From assembly GCA_903927605.1 (NCBI GenBank), contig CAIYNT010000268.1, positions 1 to 19,605 on the forward strand: a stretch of DNA of 19,605 nucleotides, in the 5' to 3' direction. Both the position numbers and the translations under genes were made by a program. Of the stretch, positions 13,653 to 19,605 are shown piece by piece (positions within the stretch are counted from its first letter, which is position 1; the number at the start of each line of letters is the position of its first letter). This stretch comes from an uncultured Holophagaceae bacterium (lineage in GTDB: Bacteria; Acidobacteriota; Holophagae; Holophagales; Holophagaceae). Under the pieces are notes generated by a model. The model ran no database searches. It had not been told where the DNA came from and saw only the letters and a list, made by a program, of their open reading frames with translations.

Positions 13653-15581
13653 ATGCCGCTGTACCGAGCTTCCCTCCAGACCTTGGGGGCCATCGTGCTT
13701 TTGGCCCTGACTCTGGCTTGCCATGGGAAGGGCGGGAGTGGCAATAGCGGGACTGCAACCATCAGCGGGACCGTGACGTACCAGCGAGTTCCGCTGGTCA
13801 AGGACGTCAACGGGGTACCCACCGGACTGGCCGATGCCACCAACTCAGCGAACCTGGTGAGCCTTCCGGCCCAAGGGGTCTACATCCGCATCTACCAGCA
13901 GCGGCCCCAGACCACATCGGATGGAAGCACCACCTCCGAATGGGTCCTGGCCACCTCCACCTCCACCGGCACCACGGGCCTCTACACAGCCACAGTCCCT
14001 ACAGGCTATCCCACCATGGTGGAGTTGCTGAGCACCTTCAATGGTGGGGGGGGGGGAGGCCAAGTCATCAACCTGATCGCTGAATCCCAGGGAATCAATA
14101 GCAGCACCCCCGCCCCGGATCGGGTTCAGTACGCCATGAGGGCAGCAGCCGATGGCTCGATCCCACCTGACAAAAATGCGCCGGCCACGTTGTTTTCTGG
14201 AAATTCCGTGGTGAATTTCACGGTCGGCTTGAATGATGCCTGGTGGATCTACAACCCTTCGACCACTGCCAGCAGCGGAGTGGCCGCTTTTGTCAATCAA
14301 GCGGTGCTGGAAACCAGCCTTTCTGGTCGTGCGGCCGGATTGGGAACTGGGAGCCGTGTCCTTGGCATCGGCGATACCATTGCCAGCTTTGTGACCGTCT
14401 ATGGGGCTGCTACACCAGGCACCTCTCTGGACCTTCACTATTGGCCCGGTGTCGATTCCGGCGGCTCCTATATCGTGTATGACCGTAGCCTGATCCCCCA
14501 GTCCCTCACTTCCTCAGTCTATTTCGGGACTCTGCGGGGAGGTCCCACCAACGACGATGCCTGGGACACTGGGGTGATCCTTCCCATGCTGGCACGCAAT
14601 GTTCTCTACGGTGCAAACTTGACCCGCACGTTCTCCGTGCCCTTGAACCCCCTGTACTCGCCTAGCACACCCCTTGCGGAGCTCAGCCCGGATGTGGCCC
14701 GGATCGAGGGGCTCGCTCAGGCCATGGCCGCGAATGTGCTCCAGTCCCCCTACCTGGCAGATACCCAGGGCACCGGCGTGGTTTCAGTGGTGGATATCCG
14801 CGATGTCAGCGGACTCAGCGCTTCCCAGCTGACTCCCTATTCCGCGCCAGCCATCCGCGCCTTCACCTGGGGACTGATTCTTCAGGCCAACGGCCTCCCC
14901 TCCCCTGGGACGGCCTCGAACTGGGCCAGTATCAACCCCCTGGCCGCCGCCCGGTTCTTCTTGGCCCCCGCATCGACAGGCACAGCCGCCAACGGTTTAC
15001 CCATCGACATCGAACCCCTCAATGTATACAGCCAGATCACACGTCTCAAGGAAGTCAAGGTCACCACCGAACCTGTGGACCTTGCGACTGTCTTCACCGA
15101 CGCGGTGCTGACGAACCTGGGATCCCCCTTCGGCATCACCTGGCCGCGGCCGATCACCGGCCCTTACGCTTCTTTCGTCGCAAATTGGGGAACAGACCCC
15201 ACCGGCACCCTGCCCCCAGTGGTACTCAGCATGGCCAAGGCCGCCCAGGTGAGCACCCTCTATCCCAGCGTGGCACTGGCCTACCCCAATGTTTCTGAAG
15301 GGGAAGTGTTCTATACGGGATTTAACCTCACTGTAGACAAGCGGTGCACCCTTACTGCGACCATCTCTCCTGCACTGGCGGCCGGGGCCCAAGTTGAAGT
15401 AGACCTGCCCATGCTGCCGCGGACCTTCACCTTCAGTGGACCCGGTGGAACCACTGGAGCCTTGGTCATTCCCATCAATAACACCGTGCCCTACTACCAC
15501 CCGGCGCGCATCCGGCTGGTCAGCCCTGCCGCTCTTCAGCCGGATGTCACCGTGACGCTTGCGCTCACGCCATCGAACTGA
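13653..15581 (+). CDS. Large secreted lipoprotein of unknown function with poly-Gly from a G11 tract
   Basis: This 642-residue protein starts at ATG 13653 behind GAGGTGG. Its signal ends in ALTLAC (Cys23), so it should be lipid-anchored on the envelope, followed by a Gly/Ser-rich linker (HGKGGSGNSG). An N-terminal beta-rich stretch (TATISGTVTYQ at about 35, then YIRIYQQRP and LYTATVPTGYP) resembles carboxypeptidase-regulatory-like beta-sandwiches, but the rest (for example AWWIYNPS and YWPGVDSGGSYIVYD) is not recognised. Six glycines at about 131-136 come from ggt followed by an 11-G run. The gap to the nucleoside phosphorylase gene is 19 bases, suggesting shared transcription but not shared function. 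It is likely a surface or outer-membrane-associated protein. Confidence 0.8.
   Translation: MPLYRASLQTLGAIVLLALTLACHGKGGSGNSGTATISGTVTYQRVPLVKDVNGVPTGLADATNSANLVSLPAQGVYIRIYQQRPQTTSDGSTTSEWVLATSTSTGTTGLYTATVPTGYPTMVELLSTFNGGGGGGQVINLIAESQGINSSTPAPDRVQYAMRAAADGSIPPDKNAPATLFSGNSVVNFTVGLNDAWWIYNPSTTASSGVAAFVNQAVLETSLSGRAAGLGTGSRVLGIGDTIASFVTVYGAATPGTSLDLHYWPGVDSGGSYIVYDRSLIPQSLTSSVYFGTLRGGPTNDDAWDTGVILPMLARNVLYGANLTRTFSVPLNPLYSPSTPLAELSPDVARIEGLAQAMAANVLQSPYLADTQGTGVVSVVDIRDVSGLSASQLTPYSAPAIRAFTWGLILQANGLPSPGTASNWASINPLAAARFFLAPASTGTAANGLPIDIEPLNVYSQITRLKEVKVTTEPVDLATVFTDAVLTNLGSPFGITWPRPITGPYASFVANWGTDPTGTLPPVVLSMAKAAQVSTLYPSVALAYPNVSEGEVFYTGFNLTVDKRCTLTATISPALAAGAQVEVDLPMLPRTFTFSGPGGTTGALVIPINNTVPYYHPARIRLVSPAALQPDVTVTLALTPSN
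14046..14056 (+). repeat. Mononucleotide G11 tract inside a coding region
   Basis: Eleven consecutive G residues lie about 394 bases into the large lipoprotein gene. In frame they encode glycine. Runs of this length are prone to slippage, and a one-base change would truncate the protein to its N-terminal fifth. Confidence 0.9.
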
Positions 15582-15600
15582 CCCCCACCCCGGAGCCTTC

Positions 15601-16416
15601 ATGACTGCCTCCGAAGCGCTTCTGGTTCTGAAGGCTAAAGCACCGTTCGTTCCTGATCTGGCCATCGTTTTGGGGTCCGGACTCGGCGACCTGGCGGAAA
15701 GCGCTGAGGCGAGAGCGGGCGTTGCCATTCCCTTCACGGACCTGCCAGGGTTCCCTGCCCCCACCGTGCTCGGACATGGCGGCAAGGTGGTTTTCTGTGA
15801 ATTCGAGGGTCGGAAAGTGGTCCTCCAGGCCGGTCGGTTTCATTTCTACGAGGGCCATAGCATGCCCCTTGTCGTCACCCCCATGCGTCTCTACGGGCGC
15901 CTCGGCGTCGGGGCCGTGCTGCTCACCAATGCCGCCGGAGCCCTGAATCCAGCCTTCGGGGTGGGCGATCTGATGGCCCTGACCGATCACATCAATCTGT
16001 TCGGGACCAATCCGCTCATCGGGCCAAACGTAGAACCTGGACCACGGTTCCCGGACATGACAGCGATCTACGACCCGGCCTTCCGGAGCCAACTGAAGGC
16101 CTGCGCTCAGGGGCTCGGCCAGACCCTGCGTGAGGGCGTCTATCTGGGCTTGACCGGCCCCAGCTACGAGACCCCAGCTGAGATCCGCGCTTTTCGTGTC
16201 ATGGGCGCGGATGCCGTGGGCATGAGCACGGTCCCTGAGGCCATCGTCGCCCGACACGAAGGCATGCGTGTGGCTGGAATCTCCTGCTTGTGCAATATGG
16301 CCGCGGGCATCCTTCCCCAGGCCCTGACCCATCAGGAAGTGCTGGAGGCGGGAGCTGCGGCGGCAGGACGCTTCGAGTCCCTGGTCCGGGCTTTCGTGCG
16401 GACCCTTCCCCACTAG
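15601..16416 (+). CDS. Purine nucleoside phosphorylase, trimeric class
   Basis: This 271-residue enzyme cleaves inosine and guanosine with phosphate in purine salvage. Signature segments are LGSGLGDL near residue 22, FEGRKVVLQAGRFHFYEGH, LTNAAGALNP, GPSYETPAEIR and STVPEAIVARHEGMRVAGISCLCNMAAG. The Glu in the SYETPAE segment and the Asn in CLCNMAAG are the pair that gives 6-oxopurine specificity in the trimeric class, rather than the MTA phosphorylase pattern. Length is typical. Start ATG 15601 follows GGAG 6 bases away. Its stop codon TAG lies inside the left inverted repeat of the palindrome-rich element that follows. Confidence 0.94.
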   Translation: MTASEALLVLKAKAPFVPDLAIVLGSGLGDLAESAEARAGVAIPFTDLPGFPAPTVLGHGGKVVFCEFEGRKVVLQAGRFHFYEGHSMPLVVTPMRLYGRLGVGAVLLTNAAGALNPAFGVGDLMALTDHINLFGTNPLIGPNVEPGPRFPDMTAIYDPAFRSQLKACAQGLGQTLREGVYLGLTGPSYETPAEIRAFRVMGADAVGMSTVPEAIVARHEGMRVAGISCLCNMAAGILPQALTHQEVLEAGAAAAGRFESLVRAFVRTLPH

Positions 16417-16475
16417 TGGTGCCCGCCCGAAATACGAGTACCAAACGGATGCTGGTGGGTACCACGTGGCAGGGG

Positions 16476-16501
16476 TCTGGGGGCACGGCAGTGCCCCCAG
16501 A
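16476..16501. repeat. Perfect 11-bp stem-loop after the nucleoside phosphorylase gene
   Basis: TCTGGGGGCAC and GTGCCCCCAGA flank GGCA. No T-run follows on the plus strand, so it is not a classical intrinsic terminator, although it may stabilise the 3' end of the mRNA. Confidence 0.85.
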
Positions 16502-16568
16502 GGGGTGACAGCCAGGGCGCGCGACGCGTGGCCTAGCGCCAGAGGGCCATGCCCCGATGACCTTAGAT

Positions 16569-16594
16569 CCCGGGCAACGCATGCGCTGCCCGGG
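16569..16594. repeat. 26-base near-perfect palindrome
   Basis: CCCGGGCA and TGCCCGGG flank an inner self-complementary core, CGCATGCG. Only one pair in the 26-base dyad (A with C) fails to match. It could form a cruciform or bind a dimeric protein. Confidence 0.85.
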
Positions 16595-16597
16595 GGG

Positions 16598-16648
16598 AGT
16601 GCACCCCGCCGACTACGATCGTTGCCTGTTCATTTGGCGGGGTGCACT
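16598..16648. repeat. 13-bp perfect inverted repeat with 25-base spacer
   Basis: AGTGCACCCCGCC and GGCGGGGTGCACT flank 25 bases that contain the palindrome ACGATCGT. The right arm is also the right end of the putative mobile element. The left arm is also a degenerate copy of its left end. Confidence 0.85.
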
Positions 16649-16657
16649 AGCAGCACC

Positions 16658-16679
16658 CTCCGCGCCGTTTTGGCGGGAG
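16658..16679. repeat. 8-bp bulged hairpin next to the acs stop codon
   Basis: CTCC-CGCC and GGCG-GGAG pair around GTTTT with one bulged G. It lies 12 bases beyond the acs stop on the minus strand and may help end that transcript, but no T-run follows on the minus strand. Confidence 0.5.
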
Positions 16680-16691
16680 AGGATTGCGGCG

Positions 16692-18650
16692 TCAGGCGTT
16701 CTGCTCCTGGTGTTCCTTGATGAGCCGACTGACCACGCTGGGGTCGGCCAGTGTGGAGATGTCCCCCATCCCGTCGTACTCCCCCGCAGCGACTTTCCGC
16801 AGAATTCGGCGCATCATCTTGCCGCTTCGGGTCTTGGGCAGCCCAGAAACGAGGTGGATGACGTCAGGGGCAGCGAAGTCACCGATGACCTGCCTGACCA
16901 GTTCCTTCAAGGCACCGATGAGTTGTTGATCCCCATGCTCCCTGTAATCGCTGTTGAGGAGCACATAGCAGTAGATTCCCTGGCCCTTGACAGGCTCTGG
17001 GTGCGGGTAGCCCACCACGGCCGCTTCGGCCACGGCCTCGTGGGCCACGAGGGCACTCTCCACTTCCGCAGAACCCAGCCGGCGGCCATTCACGTTGATC
17101 ACATCATCGATGCGGCCCGTGATCCAGTAATAGCCATCCTCATCCCGTCGGGCACCATCTCCTGTGAAGTAGTAACCCGGATACTGCGTGTAGTAGGTCT
17201 CCCGGAACAGATGGTGATCGCCGTGAACGGTTCTCGCCTGGCCGGGCCAGGGGGCGCCCAGGCAGAGGGCTCCGGATACATCGTTGCCTTCGAGCGGCAC
17301 TCCGGTATCGGGATCCACGATCACGGGCTTCACCCCGAAGAAGGGGAGGGTGGCCGATCCCGGCTTGGTGGGTGTGACGCCGGGGAGCGGCGTGATGAGG
17401 ATGCCGCCGGACTCGGTCTGCCACCAGGTGTCCACGACGGCGCAGCGCCCTTCACCCACCACATCGTGATACCAGCGCCAGACTTCCGAGCAGATAGGCT
17501 CACCCACGGTCCCAAGCACCCGGAGCGACTTGCGGCTGTATGGATTGACCCAATCGTCTCCGGCCTGGGCCAGGGTCCGCAGGGCCGCCGGGGCCGTGTA
17601 GAAGATGCTCACCTTGAGGTCGTCGATGATCTGCCAGTAGCGGCCTGCGTCTGGATAGAGTGGCGTGGACTCGAAGATCACTGAAGTGGCACCGTTGGCC
17701 AGCGGGCCGTAGACGATGTAACTGTGACCAGTCACCCAACCGATATCCGCGGCGCAGAAATAGATGTCGTCCGGATGGTAGTCGAAGACCAGCTTGTGGG
17801 TGAGTGCTGCGTAGGTGAGATAGCCCCCGGTGGTATGCAGCAGGCCCTTGGGCTTCCCCGTGCTTCCAGAGGTATATAGGATGAAGAGCGGATCCTCCGC
17901 TCCCATCCACACGTTCGTGCAGGTCGACCGATGTTTGGAGGTCTCCTCGTCCAGCCAGAAATCACGACCCGGCTGCATGGGTACATCTCCATCGGTGCGC
18001 CGCGCCACGATCACCGTTTCGACCATGGACATGCCTTCGATGGCGCGATCCACGATGCGTTTCAGGGGCACTCTCTTGCCGCCGCGCAGCCCTTCATTGG
18101 CCGTCACCACCACTTTGCAACGGGCGTCCACGATGCGGTCGCGAAGGGCTTCCGCCGAGAAGCCGCCGAAGACCACCGAATGCACCGCGCCGATGCGGGC
18201 ACAGGCGAGCATGGTGTAGACCAGCTCGGGGATCATGGTCAGGTAGAGGCAGACCAGGTCGCCCTTCTGTACACCGTGATGGAGCAGTACATTGGCGACG
18301 CGGGCCACGTTGTGCTTCAGGTCGCGGTAGGTGATGTGGGTGTATTGCCCGGGTTCGTCCTGGGCCCAGATCAGCGCGGTCTTGTCGCCAAGGCGGGGAA
18401 GGTGGCGGTCCACGCAGTTGAAGCAGGCATTGATGCGACCACCTGAGAACCACGAGAAATCCACTTCCTTGTAGTCCGCGTCAAACACGGAATGCCAGGG
18501 GTGGAACCAAGTCAGGGCCTTGGCCTGCTCTCCCCAGAACCATTCCGGGTTGTCCAGCGAAAGGCGATAGAGCCGCTGGTACTCCTCCATCGTTTTGATG
18601 TGGGCCCGCTCCCGGATGTGGGGCTTCACAGGGAAGAGGTCTTCGGACAT
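16692..18650 (-). CDS. acs: Acetyl-CoA synthetase (AMP-forming)
   Basis: This 652-residue enzyme activates acetate to acetyl-CoA through acetyl-AMP. The N-terminal ACS region includes FSWFSGGRINACFNCVDRH (about 65-83). The P-loop is YTSGSTGKPKG (259-269), with ADIGWVTGHSYIVYGPL and the adenylate motif DTWWQTESGG further on. The C-terminal catalytic Lys611 lies in PKTRSGKMMRRILR, the site acetylated by Pat-type enzymes in other bacteria. Length is typical of Acs. Start ATG 18650 (MSEDLF) fits the family; the frame extends to 18740 only through the upstream terminator. The ribosome binding site is weak (AGAGCC). The upstream terminator isolates it from the transporter gene, so it likely has its own promoter; none is clear in the 40-base gap. 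Confidence 0.96.
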   Translation of the reverse strand: MSEDLFPVKPHIRERAHIKTMEEYQRLYRLSLDNPEWFWGEQAKALTWFHPWHSVFDADYKEVDFSWFSGGRINACFNCVDRHLPRLGDKTALIWAQDEPGQYTHITYRDLKHNVARVANVLLHHGVQKGDLVCLYLTMIPELVYTMLACARIGAVHSVVFGGFSAEALRDRIVDARCKVVVTANEGLRGGKRVPLKRIVDRAIEGMSMVETVIVARRTDGDVPMQPGRDFWLDEETSKHRSTCTNVWMGAEDPLFILYTSGSTGKPKGLLHTTGGYLTYAALTHKLVFDYHPDDIYFCAADIGWVTGHSYIVYGPLANGATSVIFESTPLYPDAGRYWQIIDDLKVSIFYTAPAALRTLAQAGDDWVNPYSRKSLRVLGTVGEPICSEVWRWYHDVVGEGRCAVVDTWWQTESGGILITPLPGVTPTKPGSATLPFFGVKPVIVDPDTGVPLEGNDVSGALCLGAPWPGQARTVHGDHHLFRETYYTQYPGYYFTGDGARRDEDGYYWITGRIDDVINVNGRRLGSAEVESALVAHEAVAEAAVVGYPHPEPVKGQGIYCYVLLNSDYREHGDQQLIGALKELVRQVIGDFAAPDVIHLVSGLPKTRSGKMMRRILRKVAAGEYDGMGDISTLADPSVVSRLIKEHQEQNA

Positions 18651-18690
18651 GGGGCGGCTCTGTGGCAAAAAAGGTAAGGGTGGAATCGGC

Positions 18691-18738
18691 GGGGAAAAGC
18701 CGGGCGAGAGATGACTCCTCTCGCCCGGCCATTTTCCC
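18691..18738 (-). terminator. Intrinsic terminator of the MFS transporter gene
   Basis: Perfect 12-base arms (18699-18710 and 18718-18729) enclose a 7-base loop. On the minus strand the stem is followed directly by TTTTCCCC, and the flanking A and T runs extend the pairing past a two-base bulge. It lies 36 bases after the transporter stop and 41 bases before the acs start. Confidence 0.88.
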
Positions 18739-18773
18739 ATGTCCAGCGGCTGGGCCGCCAGAGCTTCACACTG

Positions 18774-19605
18774 TTATTCGTGCTGGTAAGTGCTGATGTC
18801 CCGATCCTTGGTTTCCTTCAGGAAGAGAGCGCCGATCACGAAGGTGATGATGGCCACGATGACGGGATACCAGAGGCCATAGTAGATATTGCCATGGAAG
18901 GCCACCATGGCCGTGGCGAAGAGGGGCAGCATGCCGCCGAACCACCCGTTGCCGATGTGGTAGGGCAGGGACATGGAGGTGTAGCGGATGTTGGTGGGGA
19001 AGAGCTCCACCAGGAAGGCCGCGATGGGCCCGTACACCATGGTCACGTAGATGAGGAAGATGAACAGGATCAGCAGGGTCATGCCGTAGTTGACCTTGGA
19101 CTTGTCCGCTTCCTTGGGGAAGCCCAGATCTGCCAGTGCCTTATTGATGGCAGCAACCGAGGCCGGATTGAATCCTTCAACACGGGTAGTGACGACTTGA
19201 CCCGTGGCGACGTTTTTGCCCTGGATGGAGGATACAACCAGCTTGCCGGGCTCTGGGGCAATCTTGGTGAAGTTGAGGCCATGCTTGCCGAACAAGTCGT
19301 TGATCCGGTCCACCTCCGAGAACTTGCTCCAGGGGCCCACGAACAGGTTGAAGGTCTCGTCCTTGGGATCAGCGGCCACCGTGATCACGCTGTTGTTCTG
19401 GAAGGTCTCGAGGGCGGGATTCACATAGTGCGTGAGCGCCTTGAACATGGGGAAGAAGGTGAGGGAGGCGATGAGGCAGCCCGCCAGGATGATCTTCAGG
19501 CGGCCGATCTTGTCCGACAGCCAACCGAAGAAAATGAAGAAGGGGGTGCCCAGAAGGAGGGACGCGCCGATAAGCATGTAGGTGGTCTGGTAGTCCAGCT
19601 TCAGG
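18774..19605 (-). CDS. MFS transporter, C-terminal part, cut by the window edge
   Basis: The frame runs off the window, so only the last 276 residues are seen. The loop motif GWLSDKIGRLK, the classical MFS/MHS signature between helices, is followed by a helix (IILAGCLIASLTFFPMF). A soluble insert of about 115 residues (YVNPALETFQNN to KEADKSKVNYG) comes next, then four membrane helices with ELFPTNIRYTSMSLPYHIGNGWFGG and a final helix before LKETKDRD. The pattern fits the metabolite:H+ symporter family (ProP/ShiA-like), where some members carry such an insert. The position next to acs suggests a carboxylate substrate, which is only an inference. A strong terminator follows the stop. Confidence 0.85.
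   Translation of the reverse strand, partial: LKLDYQTTYMLIGASLLLGTPFFIFFGWLSDKIGRLKIILAGCLIASLTFFPMFKALTHYVNPALETFQNNSVITVAADPKDETFNLFVGPWSKFSEVDRINDLFGKHGLNFTKIAPEPGKLVVSSIQGKNVATGQVVTTRVEGFNPASVAAINKALADLGFPKEADKSKVNYGMTLLILFIFLIYVTMVYGPIAAFLVELFPTNIRYTSMSLPYHIGNGWFGGMLPLFATAMVAFHGNIYYGLWYPVIVAIITFVIGALFLKETKDRDISTYQHE

Larger units (their letters stand above)
16413..16650. mobile_element. Putative MITE-like palindrome-rich element
   Basis: The ends CTAGTGGTGCCCGCC (16413-16427) and the reverse complement of 16636-16650 (CTAGTGCACCCCGCC) match at 12 of 15 bases, and both start with CTAG, which could be a target duplication. Inside are several strong dyads: an 11-bp perfect stem at 16476-16501, a palindrome at 16569-16594 that matches in 24 of 26 bases, and a perfect 13-bp inverted repeat, 16598-16610 with 16636-16648. 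No open frame of note is present. Short non-autonomous elements look like this; alternatives are a REP/BIME-type cluster or a structured RNA. Copies elsewhere in the genome would decide. Confidence 0.45.

Noticed and set aside
16417..16691. Structured RNA such as SRP RNA, RNase P RNA or 6S RNA in the palindromic gap
   Set aside because: None of the universal core motifs of these RNAs is present, and the dyads fit a repeat element better.
16557..17684. 375-residue plus-strand open frame opposite acs, beginning in the palindromic element
   Set aside because: Most of it is antisense to acs and shows no family similarity. Acs on the minus strand carries all expected motifs.

Overview
The window is a GC-rich bacterial chromosome segment of mostly housekeeping genes. 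Strong GC at third codon positions, GGAG-type ribosome binding sites, FG-GAP/Ig-like secreted repeat proteins, lipoproteins and a cysteine-bearing PAS histidine kinase suggest an Acidobacteriota member of the Holophaga/Geothrix type. That assignment is inference from gene content and style, with no marker gene to prove it. No rRNA, tRNA, CRISPR array, phage or intact transposase was seen.

Left part (1-5800). A secreted six-repeat FG-GAP protein (minus strand) stops abruptly inside a C-terminal Ig-like domain near the window edge. Its upstream region has a CRP-like palindrome and the last 39 codons of an argC gene whose body is missing. An M20 metallopeptidase follows, ending at a strong bidirectional terminator shared with a convergent SDR-family protein that lacks the usual Tyr-Lys catalytic pair. 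Divergent from the SDR is a PAS histidine kinase with four clustered cysteines. A small lipoprotein gene (minus strand) with an apparent one-base frameshift comes next, divergent from an unrecognised 269-residue protein preceded by an overlapping 23-codon frame.

Middle (6691-12339). On the minus strand lie a delta-9 type fatty acid desaturase with a 110-residue charged C-terminal extension and, 57 bases downstream, dihydrolipoamide dehydrogenase. Divergent from the desaturase are serA (phosphoglycerate dehydrogenase), a HAD phosphatase 31 bases later (a likely co-transcribed pair) and moaC (molybdopterin synthesis), with a hairpin-rich leader before moaC.

Right part (12340-19605). A secreted LysM-M23 cell-wall protein has two hairpin-plus-T-run elements in its leader. 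A large lipoprotein carrying an 11-G tract is followed 19 bases later by a trimeric-type purine nucleoside phosphorylase. Between that gene and the convergent acetyl-CoA synthetase gene is a 275-base stretch packed with palindromes and bounded by imperfect 15-base inverted repeats, which looks like a small non-autonomous mobile element. Last, an MFS transporter with a large soluble insert runs off the window; an intrinsic terminator separates it from acs.

The genes serve central carbon use (acs, lpd, possibly carboxylate uptake), serine synthesis, purine salvage, Moco synthesis, membrane lipid unsaturation and the cell envelope. I see no dedicated defence system or large novel cluster. The items most worth checking are the palindrome-rich element, the argC remnant, the frameshifted lipoprotein, the SDR without its catalytic pair and the poly-G lipoprotein.
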